Shown: positions 25,571 to 33,454 of the stretch, in pieces
Numbering within the stretch: the first letter of the stretch is position 1
Layout: the number at the start of each line of letters is the position of its first letter
DNA from: DATKDP01 sp035546335
GTDB taxonomy: Bacteria; Acidobacteriota; Thermoanaerobaculia; Gp7-AA8
Direction: 5' to 3'
Assembly (NCBI GenBank): GCA_035546335.1
Contig: DATKDP010000033.1
Location: 1-38,170 of the forward strand
Length of the DNA: 38,170 nucleotides
Notes under the pieces: generated by a model
What the model saw: only the letters and a program-made list of their open reading frames with translations
Database searches by the model: none
Told to the model about the DNA's origin: nothing
Translations under genes and position numbers: made by a program

Positions 25571-26154
25571 CGCCGGATCTCGCCCCGCTCGATTTTTTCC
25601 TTCAGTTTGAGGATCCCGTACATCAGCCCTTCCGGCGTGGGAGGGCATCCCGGAACCCAGATGTCGACCGGAATGACTTCGTCGATGCCCTGAACGACGT
25701 GGTAGGCGCGGTAGAAGCCGCCGGACGTGGCACAGGCTCCCATGGCGACGACGTATTTCGGCTCGGGCATCTGCTCGTAGATCTTCTTCATCACCGGAGC
25801 GATCTTGTCGACGATCGTGCCGGCGACGATCAGCAGATCCGACTGGCGGGGGGAAAAGCGGACGACCTCCGCACCGAAGCGGGAGATGTCGTAATGCGAG
25901 GAGACCATCGACATGAACTCGATCGCGCAGCAGGCGGTCCCGAAGGGGAGGGGCCAGAGCGAGTTCCCGCGAGCCCAGCCAACCATGGTGTCGAACGTCG
26001 TGGTGAAGTAGCTCCCTCCGAGCTCGTCCCCGGGAGTTTGCCGGGGAGCGTCCCCCGGAGCTGTGATCAGGCCTCGTTCCGGACCCTCGCCCGGAAGCTG
26101 ACCGATCTTTCGCTCGATGATGGAGCCCGGTGAATCGACTTTGTCGAAGGCCAT
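25567..26154 (-). CDS. nuoB: NADH-quinone oxidoreductase subunit B
   Basis: 195 aa; carries cluster N2, which passes electrons to quinone. The typical segments are present: WPLPFGTACCAIEFMSM (adjacent Cys pair), VGTIVDK-like VAGTIVDKIAPVMKKIYEQMP, VVAMGACATSGGFY and DIWVPGCPPTPEGLMYGI, giving all four cluster ligands. The N-terminus has an extra 40 residues before FTTTFDTMVGWARGNSLW. It is the first gene of the cluster; no nuoA lies upstream. Confidence 0.96.
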   Translation of the reverse strand: MAFDKVDSPGSIIERKIGQLPGEGPERGLITAPGDAPRQTPGDELGGSYFTTTFDTMVGWARGNSLWPLPFGTACCAIEFMSMVSSHYDISRFGAEVVRFSPRQSDLLIVAGTIVDKIAPVMKKIYEQMPEPKYVVAMGACATSGGFYRAYHVVQGIDEVIPVDIWVPGCPPTPEGLMYGILKLKEKIERGEIRR

Positions 26155-26235
26155 GAGTCCTCTGGTTCCTGTGAGTCGCGCGCCCCTGGGGGGCGTGGTC
26201 GAAGGTCTCGTATCGCCCCGCCGGCAGGAGCGAGA

Positions 26236-26264
26236 ATTCTAGACGCATGAGAAATTTTTCACAA
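26236..26264 (-). promoter_or_regulatory. Sigma-70-type promoter of the nuoB-nuoCD-nuoI run
   Basis: On the minus strand TTGTGA (26264-26259) is followed after exactly 17 nt by TAGAAT (26241-26236). Both are 4-5/6 matches to consensus in an otherwise GC-rich region. The -10 box lies about 82 nt from the nuoB start. Confidence 0.75.
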
Positions 26265-26278
26265 GACGAGTCCAACCT

Positions 26279-26442
26279 AGTGCCCCTCCAATCTTGTTTC
26301 CGGGGGTGATTTGCGAGGGCTGGTGGACCGGATGCGAGGCGCCGCGACGAGGCGATGCGGGCTCATCGGCGAGGAGCGGCAACGAAGCAGACGGTGTACC
26401 GCCGCCGCAAAGCACCTCCGGAAACAGGATTGGAGGGGCACT
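26279..26442. repeat. 164-bp palindromic element with 30-bp terminal inverted repeats
   Basis: The arms 26279-26308 (starting AGTGCCCCTCCAATCTTG) and 26413-26442 are inverted repeats matching at 28 of 30 positions, and weaker pairing continues inward (TTTGCG.. and CGCAAAG). There is no open frame of note between the arms. It sits between the nuo promoter and the zapA promoter. It looks like a MITE-like or REP-type insertion that could fold into one long hairpin. Confidence 0.85.
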
Positions 26443-26485
26443 GGAGCCGGCCGAGCCCCCAGGCGCTTCCTCCCGACGCCGACTC

Positions 26486-26494
26486 TGCTATACT
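26486..26494 (+). promoter_or_regulatory. Extended -10 promoter of zapA
   Basis: TGCTATACT (26486-26494) is an extended -10 element (TGn + TATACT). No good -35 box was found at the expected distance. The start codon of zapA is 40 nt downstream. Confidence 0.55.
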
Positions 26495-26533
26495 CCCGCC
26501 AATTCGAAAGGTTGCATCGAACGAATTCGAGTG

Positions 26534-26827
26534 ATGAACAAACAGGACCCGACGACGGTCGAAATCTATGGTCAGACGTACAACGTTCGTGGGGAAGGAG
26601 ACCCGGCGTATTTAATAGAGCTTGCGCAGTTTGTCGACGCCAGGATGCGGGATGTCGCTTCGACGGGAGCCCTCGCCGATCCGATGAAAATCGCTATCCT
26701 GGCTGCGCTGAACATCGCCGACGAATACTCGCGTCATCGAAAGCGGCACGAGGCCACCGTCGGTGCATGGATGGAGAAAACTGAAGACCTGGTCGATCGG
26801 CTCGGCAGCATCGTCGCCGAGCCATGA
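26534..26827 (+). CDS. zapA: Cell division protein ZapA
   Basis: 97 aa; crosslinks FtsZ filaments at midcell. It has the typical beginning TTVEIYGQTYNVRGEGDPAYLIELAQFVDARM and a C-terminal coiled-coil helix. The first ATG in the conserved part (26534) is used, since the longer open frame to 26294 runs through the palindromic element. It lies directly upstream of the 6S RNA candidate and rny, an arrangement known from other bacteria. Confidence 0.9.
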   Translation: MNKQDPTTVEIYGQTYNVRGEGDPAYLIELAQFVDARMRDVASTGALADPMKIAILAALNIADEYSRHRKRHEATVGAWMEKTEDLVDRLGSIVAEP

Positions 26828-26856
26828 CGAAAGCCGTTTGAGGTATGATCGTTTCG

Positions 26857-27055
26857 GAGTCCCCTGCGGAGTGCGTGATGAGTCAACACTACTTGAACCA
26901 ACTCTCTAATTGCGGGTGCTCGCGTCTGTGGGCCGGTGCACGCCTTCGCTCGTACGAGCAGGAAGGAAGCCGGTAGGCCTCGAGCAGAGCGCCCACCTGA
27001 AACACGCAGGTTCAATTAGAGCAACTCACACGGCTCAGGCGGGGTTCTCCGGTTC
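26857..27055 (+). ncRNA. ssrS: 6S RNA candidate
   Basis: The region between zapA and rny folds like 6S RNA. The closing stem pairs 26856-26882 with 27025-27050 (CCCCTGCGGAG.. with CTCAGGCGGGG). Then TTGAACC (26893-26899) pairs with GGTTCAA (27009-27015), or CTCTAATTG (26904-26912) pairs with CAATTAGAG (27013-27021). An apical arm follows (GGGTGCTC with GAGCGCCC; GGCCGG with CCGG..GGCC). A TATGAT box lies at 26844-26849. 6S RNA is regularly located next to zapA and mimics an open promoter to bind RNA polymerase. Ends are approximate. Confidence 0.75.
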
Positions 27056-27094
27056 TCCTCCCAGTCCGCGCAAGCCTCCGGATCGGAGGTCAAA

Positions 27095-28657
27095 GTGGAT
27101 ATTCTCATCGCAGTGATCATCGGCCTTGCGGGCGCGCTCGTGCTCGGCGTTCTGTGGGGTCTCGTCTCTCGCAAGCGGGCCGCAGTCCAGCTCGCCGAAG
27201 CGCGCCGTGACGCCGACCGCATCATCGACGATGCTCGGAAAGCCGCCGAAGCCCGTCTCAAGGAAGCGAACCTCGAGGCAAAGGAGAAGACCCTCCAGGC
27301 GCGAGCGGAGTTCGACAGGCAGACGCGTGCACAACGCGACGAGCTGAAGGTCGACGAGCGGCGGATCCAGCAGAAGGAAGAGGCGGTCGACCGCAAGCAG
27401 GAGCAGCTCGAGCAGCGGGAATCCGAGCTCGAGAAGCGCGACCGGAAGCTCGCAGCGCGGGAGAAGGAGCTCGAGGGGAAGGAGCACGACCTTCAGGCCG
27501 CCATCGAAGAACAGCGGCATCGTCTGGAGCAGATCTCCGGCCTGACGGTGGAGGAAGCGAAACGCGAGCTGATCCGCGGCATCGAGAACGAGGCGAAGCT
27601 CGAAGCGGCGCACATCATCAAAAGGCTGGAGACCGAAGCCAGCGAGCTCGGACATCTGAAGGCGAAACGAATCATCGGAACCGCGATCCAGCGAATGGCG
27701 TCCGACTACGTCGCCGAGAATACGGTCTCGGTCGTCGACCTCCCATCGGAGGACATGAAGGGGCGGATCATCGGAAGGGAGGGGCGCAACATCCGCGCCC
27801 TGGAGCTGGCCACCGGCGTCGACCTGATCGTCGATGACACCCCGGAAGCGGTCATCCTTTCGGGATTCGATCCGATTCGCCGGGAAGTCGCCCGCATTTC
27901 CCTCGAGCGGCTGATGCAGGATGGGCGCATCCATCCGGCACGAATCGAAGAAATCGTCGAGAAGGTGCGTACCGAGCTCGAGGAGAAGCTCTTCGAGGAG
28001 GGGGAAGCGGCAGCCTTCTCTCTAGGCATCACCGATATTCACCCCGAGGTCCTCAAGCTCCTCGGGCGGCTGCGCTACCGTACCTCGTATGGGCAGAACG
28101 TTCTCGTGCACTCACTCGAAGTTGCGCAGCTCGCGGCGCTGATGGCGGTCGAGCTGGGAGTCAACGACGAGATCGCTCGGCGCGGCGGACTTCTCCACGA
28201 CATCGGGAAGTCGATCGACCGCGAGATGGAGGGAACGCATCTCGAGCTCGGCCGGCAGGTTCTCGAAAAGTACGGCGAGCGCCGGGAAGTCATCCATGCG
28301 ATGGAATGCCATCATGGGGATTACGATCCGCTGACGGTCGAGGCCGTGCTGGTGAACGCCGCCGATGCTCTGTCGGCAGCGCGTCCGGGGGCCCGGCGCG
28401 AGATTCTCGAGAATTACGTGCACCGGCTGGAGCGGCTGGAGTCGATCGCCGACAGCTTCACCGGCGTCACCAAGTCGTTTGCGATTCAGGCCGGGCGCGA
28501 GCTGCGCATCATCGTGAATGCGGAGAAGATCACCGACGAGCAGTCGATCTGGCTCTCCAAGGACGTCGCCCGCCGGATCGAGTCGGAGCTGCAGTATCCG
28601 GGGCAGATCAAGGTCACGGTGATCCGGGAGACGCGGGCCGTCGACTTCGCGAAATAG
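27095..28657 (+). CDS. rny: Ribonuclease Y
   Basis: 520 aa; membrane-bound endoribonuclease that starts mRNA decay. The N-terminus has one TM helix (MDILIAVIIGLAGALVLGVLWGLV), followed by a long Glu/Arg/Lys-rich coiled coil (about 25-170), a KH domain with GRIIGREGRNIRALE (about 226-240), and an HD domain with GLLHDIGKSID (H-D at about 368-369). The start codon is GTG with a strong GGAGGT Shine-Dalgarno. The stop is followed after about 20 nt by ymdB. Confidence 0.97.
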   Translation: MDILIAVIIGLAGALVLGVLWGLVSRKRAAVQLAEARRDADRIIDDARKAAEARLKEANLEAKEKTLQARAEFDRQTRAQRDELKVDERRIQQKEEAVDRKQEQLEQRESELEKRDRKLAAREKELEGKEHDLQAAIEEQRHRLEQISGLTVEEAKRELIRGIENEAKLEAAHIIKRLETEASELGHLKAKRIIGTAIQRMASDYVAENTVSVVDLPSEDMKGRIIGREGRNIRALELATGVDLIVDDTPEAVILSGFDPIRREVARISLERLMQDGRIHPARIEEIVEKVRTELEEKLFEEGEAAAFSLGITDIHPEVLKLLGRLRYRTSYGQNVLVHSLEVAQLAALMAVELGVNDEIARRGGLLHDIGKSIDREMEGTHLELGRQVLEKYGERREVIHAMECHHGDYDPLTVEAVLVNAADALSAARPGARREILENYVHRLERLESIADSFTGVTKSFAIQAGRELRIIVNAEKITDEQSIWLSKDVARRIESELQYPGQIKVTVIRETRAVDFAK

Positions 28658-28684
28658 CCCGGGCTCGTTTTTGCAGGTGTGATC

Positions 28685-29476
28685 ATGGTCAGACTTCTCT
28701 ACATCGGCGACGTCGTCGGCCAGCCCGGCCGGCGGGCGCTCGAGCAGAAGCTCGAGTCGGTGATCGACCGCGAACGGATCGATTTCACCATCGTCAACAT
28801 CGAGAATGCGGCGGGCGGCTTCGGCGTGACCGACGCGTTGATGCACGACTTCCTCGCGCTTCCCATCGATGCGTTCACCTCGGGGAATCACATCTGGGAC
28901 AAGAAGGACTTCGTCGAGAACTTCGACCACTACGAGCAGGTGATCCGACCGGCGAACTATCCCGCCGGCAATCCCGGGAAGGGCTCGGTCATCCGTCCGA
29001 CAGCCTCGGGCATCAGAGTCGCCGTGATCCAGGTCATGGGGCAGGTTTTCATGCCCCCATGCGAGAACCCCTTCTACGTCGTCGACCGCGAGCTCCGGCA
29101 GCTCGACGAAGCGATTCGCGTGATCCTGGTCGACATTCACTGCGAGGCGACCTCTGAAAAACAGGCGATGGGACGTCATCTCGATGGGCGCGTCTCCGCG
29201 GTCGTCGGCACGCACACGCATGTCCCGACGGCCGACGAGCGCATTCTGCCGAAAGGCACCGCGTTTCAGACGGATGTCGGAATGACCGGAGCCTACGATT
29301 CGATCATCGGCTTCCGTCCCGACGAGGTGCTTCATCGATTTCTGATGAACACTCCGAGCAAGCTCGAAGTGGCCAGGCGCGACATCCGGTTGACCGGCGT
29401 GGTGATCGAGGTCGATGAGACGACGGGGCTTGCCGCCGGAATCGAGCGACTTCAGGAACGGATCGAGGGGAGTTGA
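28685..29476 (+). CDS. ymdB: YmdB-like metallophosphoesterase
   Basis: 263 aa; a dimetal phosphodiesterase, 2',3'-cyclic nucleotide-type in the Bacillus homologue, commonly encoded next to rny. Motifs seen are LLYIGDVVGQPGR, NIENAAGGFG, SGNHIWDKKD, VDIHCEATSEKQA and VGTHTHVPTADERIL. The ATG at 28685 has AGGTG 5 nt upstream; a GTG at 28679 is an alternative. The next gene starts overlapping its stop. Confidence 0.94.
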   Translation: MVRLLYIGDVVGQPGRRALEQKLESVIDRERIDFTIVNIENAAGGFGVTDALMHDFLALPIDAFTSGNHIWDKKDFVENFDHYEQVIRPANYPAGNPGKGSVIRPTASGIRVAVIQVMGQVFMPPCENPFYVVDRELRQLDEAIRVILVDIHCEATSEKQAMGRHLDGRVSAVVGTHTHVPTADERILPKGTAFQTDVGMTGAYDSIIGFRPDEVLHRFLMNTPSKLEVARRDIRLTGVVIEVDETTGLAAGIERLQERIEGS

Positions 29477-30114
29477 GCCCGCCGGTTCCACTGACCCTCA
29501 TTGCGGTCGGGAACGTCACCGCGGAGAACGTCTCCGAGCTCACTCCTTTCTTCGAGCCGATCGAGCAGATCGATCTTCCGCTCGAACGGGGAGCAGTCCT
29601 GTCGGAATCGAAAGGGGAGGTCAATCGTGCCCTGGCTGCTGCCGCATCCCCATGGATTCTCATCTTGCGGAATCGCGAGACAGTCAGTGCCCCGCTCGCC
29701 TCGGAGATTTTCCGTGCAGTGACGAGCGCACGAACCGCCTGGGCGTACAGGATCCGTTCGCTGACGCTCTACCGGAACCGCCCGCTCGAGCTCGGACCGG
29801 CGAGGGATGAGGGGGAGGTTCGGCTCGTTCACCAGCGTCACTGCAGGTTCGATCCGCGACTGCGCGGGAGCGAGATGAAGGTCGAGGGGCCGGTGATTCG
29901 ATTGCATGGCGTGCTCGAGTCGCGCACCTTCGCCTCGAGCCTCGAGCATCGCAACCATCTCGAACGAAAGGGAGTCCCTCACTCGCTTCTCCGGAGACTG
30001 CTGCTCTTCGCGAAGAATGCCCTGCTCACCCGTGCGTGGCTGGGAAAAACGAACACTCTGGTTTGGCTCTGGATCGAGGCGGGCTACGACATGGCAGACG
30101 CGCCTGACACATAG
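29473..30114 (+). CDS. Glycosyltransferase-2-like protein, function unknown
   Basis: 213 aa. The translation start is TTG overlapping the ymdB stop, with a GAGGGGAG ribosome site just before it. The segment EVNRALAAAASPWILILRNRETVSA resembles the NxxxxxAxxxWILxLDxDE part of GT2 enzymes, but the DxD motif is replaced by RNRE. Later there is LYRNRPL and GEVRLVHQRHCRFDPRL, as in LPS core-type transferases. Remote resemblance only; could be an inactive homologue. The position at the end of the rny-ymdB run suggests cotranscription. Confidence 0.55.
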   Translation: MSPPVPLTLIAVGNVTAENVSELTPFFEPIEQIDLPLERGAVLSESKGEVNRALAAAASPWILILRNRETVSAPLASEIFRAVTSARTAWAYRIRSLTLYRNRPLELGPARDEGEVRLVHQRHCRFDPRLRGSEMKVEGPVIRLHGVLESRTFASSLEHRNHLERKGVPHSLLRRLLLFAKNALLTRAWLGKTNTLVWLWIEAGYDMADAPDT

Positions 30115-30121
30115 TCACCCG

Positions 30122-30145
30122 GGCCGAAGAGCGGAATCTTCGGCC
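30122..30145. terminator. Hairpin downstream of the rny-ymdB-GT run
   Basis: The perfect stem GGCCGAAGA/TCTTCGGCC with the 6-nt loop GCGGAA starts 7 nt after the TAG stop. There is no T-run, so it may be a repeat-type element or a weak transcript-end structure rather than a classical terminator. Confidence 0.5.
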
Positions 30146-30464
30146 ACACGCGCGCTGTCATCCCGAGCCTTTTCACAGCGCGCGCGCTGAACCTGAGAGT
30201 GATGACAAACCACGTCATTTGGAAGCGGCGGTTGGGCGAGGGACCCTCTGCCCGACGACCGGAAAACCCGCATGAACACTGGTTTGTCATTGGAAGCGGG
30301 TGGGCGGGCGTGAAGGCGAGGGATCTCCACGCTGGTCCAATGCAGGGGAGAGCGGGCGTCCCGCGCCCGCCTCTGTTCCATCCGCGATGATGCAACCGAT
30401 CATCACGCGGTTACCCGTCCGCCACGAGCGTCCCGACTCGCCCGCACCGTCGCCCGTCACCGGG

Positions 30465-30484
30465 CCGAAGATCGGAATCTTCGG
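30465..30484. repeat. Second copy of the CCGAAGA hairpin
   Basis: CCGAAGA-TCGGAA-TCTTCGG repeats the hairpin at 30122, including the preceding CACCGGG. The two are 340 bp apart in the same direction. Confidence 0.7.
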
Positions 30485-30517
30485 ACGCTACGGCGGCCGG
30501 TTGGATCAGGAGAGGAA

Positions 30518-30883
30518 TCAGATCGCGAGAGGGGAGCGGCGGGTGATCGAGCGGAGGTCGCCGTTGGTGCGGAACTGTCTGGGCGACATTCCGAAACGAT
30601 GGCGGAACTGCTGGCGGAAGTAGTTCTCCGACTCGAATCCGCAGCGGCGTGCGATCTGCGTGACGCGGAGATTGCCGCGCTTGAGGAGCTTGGCGGCCTT
30701 GTCGAGCCGCTTCTCCTTCAGGAAATGGCTGAGAAGGCGGCCCGTCGTTCGATGAAATCGACCCGAGATGTACTGGCGGGTGTAGCCGAGCTCCTGAGTC
30801 ACCGCTTCGACAGTGACGTCCTCGTCGTTCTTCAGTCTCCGATGAACACACTTCACGAGGGCGCGTAGTAGACCGTCCATCAT
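30518..30883 (-). CDS. AraC-type HTH protein without a sensor domain
   Basis: 121 aa; only the AraC/XylS double-helix-turn-helix part is present. The first HTH is around VEAVTQELGYTRQYISGRFHRTTGR, with the linker HFLKEKRLDKAAKLLKRG, and the second is LRVTQIARRCGFESENYFRQQFRHRFGMSPRQFR. The end of the protein matches the family end. Either a small single-domain regulator or the remnant of a longer one; no upstream coding remnant is visible. Two adjacent ATGs (30883 and 30880) are possible starts. Confidence 0.85.
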   Translation of the reverse strand: MMDGLLRALVKCVHRRLKNDEDVTVEAVTQELGYTRQYISGRFHRTTGRLLSHFLKEKRLDKAAKLLKRGNLRVTQIARRCGFESENYFRQQFRHRFGMSPRQFRTNGDLRSITRRSPLAI

Positions 30884-31040
30884 CTGTCCCTACTGCTCAA
30901 GGGTACGAGAGCTTTGCCGGGCACTCCGGGCCGTGGCCTTCACCTCACGGGCCGAGGCATCGTAGTTAGAATATAGCTCCAGCGATGGGGCGGGGCCATT
31001 GTTTTTGCAAACTCTCGATTGCGATGACGAGGGGTTGGCG

Positions 31041-31361
31041 CTACGGCTCCTTGCGCGTCCATCGTTCCGCGTCGCGCGTCCGATACTTGTTCATCGTGCG
31101 TGCGAAGGCCTTGTCCATGTCGATTCCGAGAGAGTTGGCGAGCGCCAGAAGGACGAAGACGATGTCGGCGATCTCCTCGTCGATCGGATGTGCGCGCTCG
31201 TCCGGCTTCTTCGGCTTCTCCCCATAGACTGCGTTGAGCTCGCGCGCCAGCTCGCCGACTTCCTCGGTTACTCTCGCCAGCATCGACAGCGGCTGCCAGT
31301 ATCCTTCCTGAAACTGTGAGATCCAGGCGTCGACGTCACGTTGTGCGTCTCGGAACGACAC
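31041..31361 (-). CDS. MazG-like nucleotide pyrophosphohydrolase
   Basis: 106 aa. It has the MazG helices with metal-site acidic residues: LARVTEEVGELARELN (EExxE) and IDEEIADIVFVLLALAN (ExxD), the arrangement of all-alpha NTP pyrophosphatases. It resembles the short MazG-like proteins that clear aberrant nucleotides. The start is GTG with GGAGGGG upstream. It is divergent from the transglycosylase gene across 76 bp. Confidence 0.88.
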   Translation of the reverse strand: MSFRDAQRDVDAWISQFQEGYWQPLSMLARVTEEVGELARELNAVYGEKPKKPDERAHPIDEEIADIVFVLLALANSLGIDMDKAFARTMNKYRTRDAERWTRKEP

Positions 31362-31437
31362 GACCCCTCCGCGTTCTGAATGTCGCCGCTCCGGCAGGGC
31401 AACATTCGCAGTTCATTTCTGCTACCATCGGCGAATC

Positions 31438-32127
31438 ATGTCACGATTGCGCGTGAGTTTCGCCTTCGTGCTTCTGGTCGCTGCTCCGTTGGCGCTCGCC
31501 GACGTGCGAATCGCCACACGGCCGGACGGGACGAAAGTGATCTACAACGTCGATTCGGCCGGACATGCAAAGGATCTCGACTGGCTGGCACGTCAGCGAA
31601 ACCGCCCGTCTTCCTGGGACGCGATCATCGAGCGACACGCCGGCCACCATGGTGTCGATCCGATTCTCGTTCGCGCCGTGATGCTCGTCGAGTCGAACTA
31701 CGATCCGGCGAGCGTGTCGCGCAAGGGGGCGAGAGGGCTCATGCAGCTGATGCCCGCCACCGCGAGCAGATTCAACGTCACCGCAGTCCATGACCCTGAA
31801 CAGAACATCCGGGCAGGCGTGACCTATCTGGCGTTTCTTCTCGGGCTGTTCGATCACGACCTTCGACGCGCCCTGGCGGCATACAATGCGGGGGAGAATG
31901 CCGTGATCCGGCATGGTGGCCTTCCCCCCTATGCGGAGACCGAAACGTATGTCCGCCGCGTTCTCACGGTCTATCACGGAAGGCCCCATGGCTCGATCTC
32001 TCTCGTCTCCGCGTCGGGAGCCGGCAGGCTGGGCGGCGCATTCAAGGGGGCGGTCTCCACTCCTGCACCGATCCCGGCCGCAGGGCAGATGACGCTCTTG
32101 TCCACCGGAGCATCCGGTCTCAGGTAG
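31438..32127 (+). CDS. Secreted lytic transglycosylase (SLT)
   Basis: 229 aa. The signal peptide MSRLRVSFAFVLLVAAPLALA is followed by a short beta-rich region (RIATRPDGTKVIYNVDSAG, DUF4124-like) and an SLT domain. The catalytic Glu lies in AVMLVESNYDPASVS, followed by KGARGLMQLMPATA and the AYNAGENAV segment. This is the lysozyme-like fold that cleaves peptidoglycan. The C-terminal 45 residues are low-complexity. The next gene starts 9 nt downstream. Confidence 0.93.
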   Translation: MSRLRVSFAFVLLVAAPLALADVRIATRPDGTKVIYNVDSAGHAKDLDWLARQRNRPSSWDAIIERHAGHHGVDPILVRAVMLVESNYDPASVSRKGARGLMQLMPATASRFNVTAVHDPEQNIRAGVTYLAFLLGLFDHDLRRALAAYNAGENAVIRHGGLPPYAETETYVRRVLTVYHGRPHGSISLVSASGAGRLGGAFKGAVSTPAPIPAAGQMTLLSTGASGLR

Positions 32128-32136
32128 AATCCCATC

Positions 32137-33453
32137 GTGCCGCAACGAAACCCCGACGTTCCGCCCCCATTCGATCAAGGCGTCTTTCTCGTTCACTACA
32201 ACCGCGGACGGGAGGCGTTCCAGGAGGCCCGTCATGGAGAGGCGCGAAAAGAGCTCGAGCTCGCACAACGCTTTCGACCCGATGATTCCGATGTCCTGAA
32301 CCTTCTCGGCCTCGTCTATTTCAAGACGAACGCGTATCCCGAAGCGGAAGTGATCTACCGCCGCCTGGTCGAGGACAACGCCTCCGTGTTCATTCTCCAT
32401 TCGAACCTGGGACTCATTCTGTTCAAGCAGGGGAAGCTGGAGGAGGCCGAGCGGTTTCTGGCGAAGGCCGTCGAGCTTCGCCCGAACTATGCGAAGTCGC
32501 ATCTCTACCTCGGATTGCTCTACAAACAGAAGAAGAAGTACGGCCTCGCTCTCGAGCACCTCCGTTTTGCGGGAGCAGAGAAGGCCGTGCGCGACGTCGA
32601 GGCGGAGATGCGCGGGGAGGGGGCGACCCGTCCCGGAACATCGGCCCCCGCGACCACGAACCGGTTCGCGATCACTCCCGCTCCGCCGAGCGAGGCACCA
32701 CCCACCGTGGTCTCCTCGCACACGACCCAGGCGCAGAGCACGCGCGTGCCGCCGGTGGAAAAGCCATCGCCCGACGACACGCTACCGCTCCGCGTCACGG
32801 CAGCGAGAAAGCTGCAGGAGGCCGTCGATGAGACGGCTTTCGCCGAAGACAAGCGCCTCGACCTCGGGAGGAAGATCGAGGGGGCATCGAAGACGTTCGC
32901 CCTGCACGAGAATGGCTTCCTGGAGATCAAGTTCCTTCGCAGCGTCTACGTCAAGCGGGGAACGGTCTCGAGCTATACGGGAGACCTCCGCTTCACCGCC
33001 GAGTCGAGCCTGCTCGGGACGACCGCACAGACGCTCGTTCGCGCGATCGGTCACGGCACGATCTTCGTCTATGAACGAGGGCGGAAGACGTTTCTTCTCG
33101 ATCTGAATGACGAGTTCATCTACGTCGAGGGACGGAACCTTCTCGCCCTGGAGGACTCGCTCGCCTACCGCGTCGAACCGATCTACGACAGCTCCTATCA
33201 GCGGAAGATCGACACGGTGAAGATCTTCGGCAAAGGCTCGCTCGCGATCTCCACGTCGATCGAGCCGCTCACCCTCCGCGTCACCCGCGACTACCCCCTG
33301 TCGATCTCCTCGGGGGCTCTCGTTGCCTGGACCGGCAATCTTCTCCCGACGGTGATCGAGGACAAGCTTCTCGCCGGCGTGATGATCGAAGAGAGCACGC
33401 AGGGGTTCAAGATCCGCTTCGAGGGCGAAGGAGTCGTCGTCGCGGAACAGTAG
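32137..33453 (+). CDS. TPR and AIM24 domain fusion protein
   Basis: 438 aa. Residues about 12-165 form TPR-like repeats (KELELAQRFRPDDSDVLNLLGLVYF, LGLILFKQGKLEEAERFLAKAVELRP), 165-245 are a Pro/Thr/Ser-rich linker, and about 265-436 is an AIM24-like beta-rich domain with EIKFLRSVYVKRGTVSSYTG, GHGTIFVYERG, VEGRNLLALED and LLAGVMIEES. GTG start. A TPR-AIM24 combination is uncommon; its role is unknown, possibly cell-envelope related given the SLT neighbour. Confidence 0.85.
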   Translation: MPQRNPDVPPPFDQGVFLVHYNRGREAFQEARHGEARKELELAQRFRPDDSDVLNLLGLVYFKTNAYPEAEVIYRRLVEDNASVFILHSNLGLILFKQGKLEEAERFLAKAVELRPNYAKSHLYLGLLYKQKKKYGLALEHLRFAGAEKAVRDVEAEMRGEGATRPGTSAPATTNRFAITPAPPSEAPPTVVSSHTTQAQSTRVPPVEKPSPDDTLPLRVTAARKLQEAVDETAFAEDKRLDLGRKIEGASKTFALHENGFLEIKFLRSVYVKRGTVSSYTGDLRFTAESSLLGTTAQTLVRAIGHGTIFVYERGRKTFLLDLNDEFIYVEGRNLLALEDSLAYRVEPIYDSSYQRKIDTVKIFGKGSLAISTSIEPLTLRVTRDYPLSISSGALVAWTGNLLPTVIEDKLLAGVMIEESTQGFKIRFEGEGVVVAEQ

Positions 33454-33454
33454 T

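Larger units (their letters stand above)
30115..30517. other. Gene-free stretch with repeated hairpins
   Basis: This region has two copies of one hairpin (30122-30145 and 30465-30484), perfect 10-bp inverted repeats TGACAAACCA/TGGTTTGTCA at 30203-30212 and 30280-30289, and several GC-rich simple palindromes. The open frames here are short and not protein-like. The 3' end of the AraC-like gene lies at its right edge. Confidence 0.6.

Noticed and set aside
26294..26533. N-terminal extension of zapA
   Set aside because: Lies inside the palindromic element and before the likely promoter; the ZapA family starts near the ATG at 26534.
28112..29491. 459-codon minus-strand open frame
   Set aside because: Antisense to rny and ymdB, both certain; no domain similarity.
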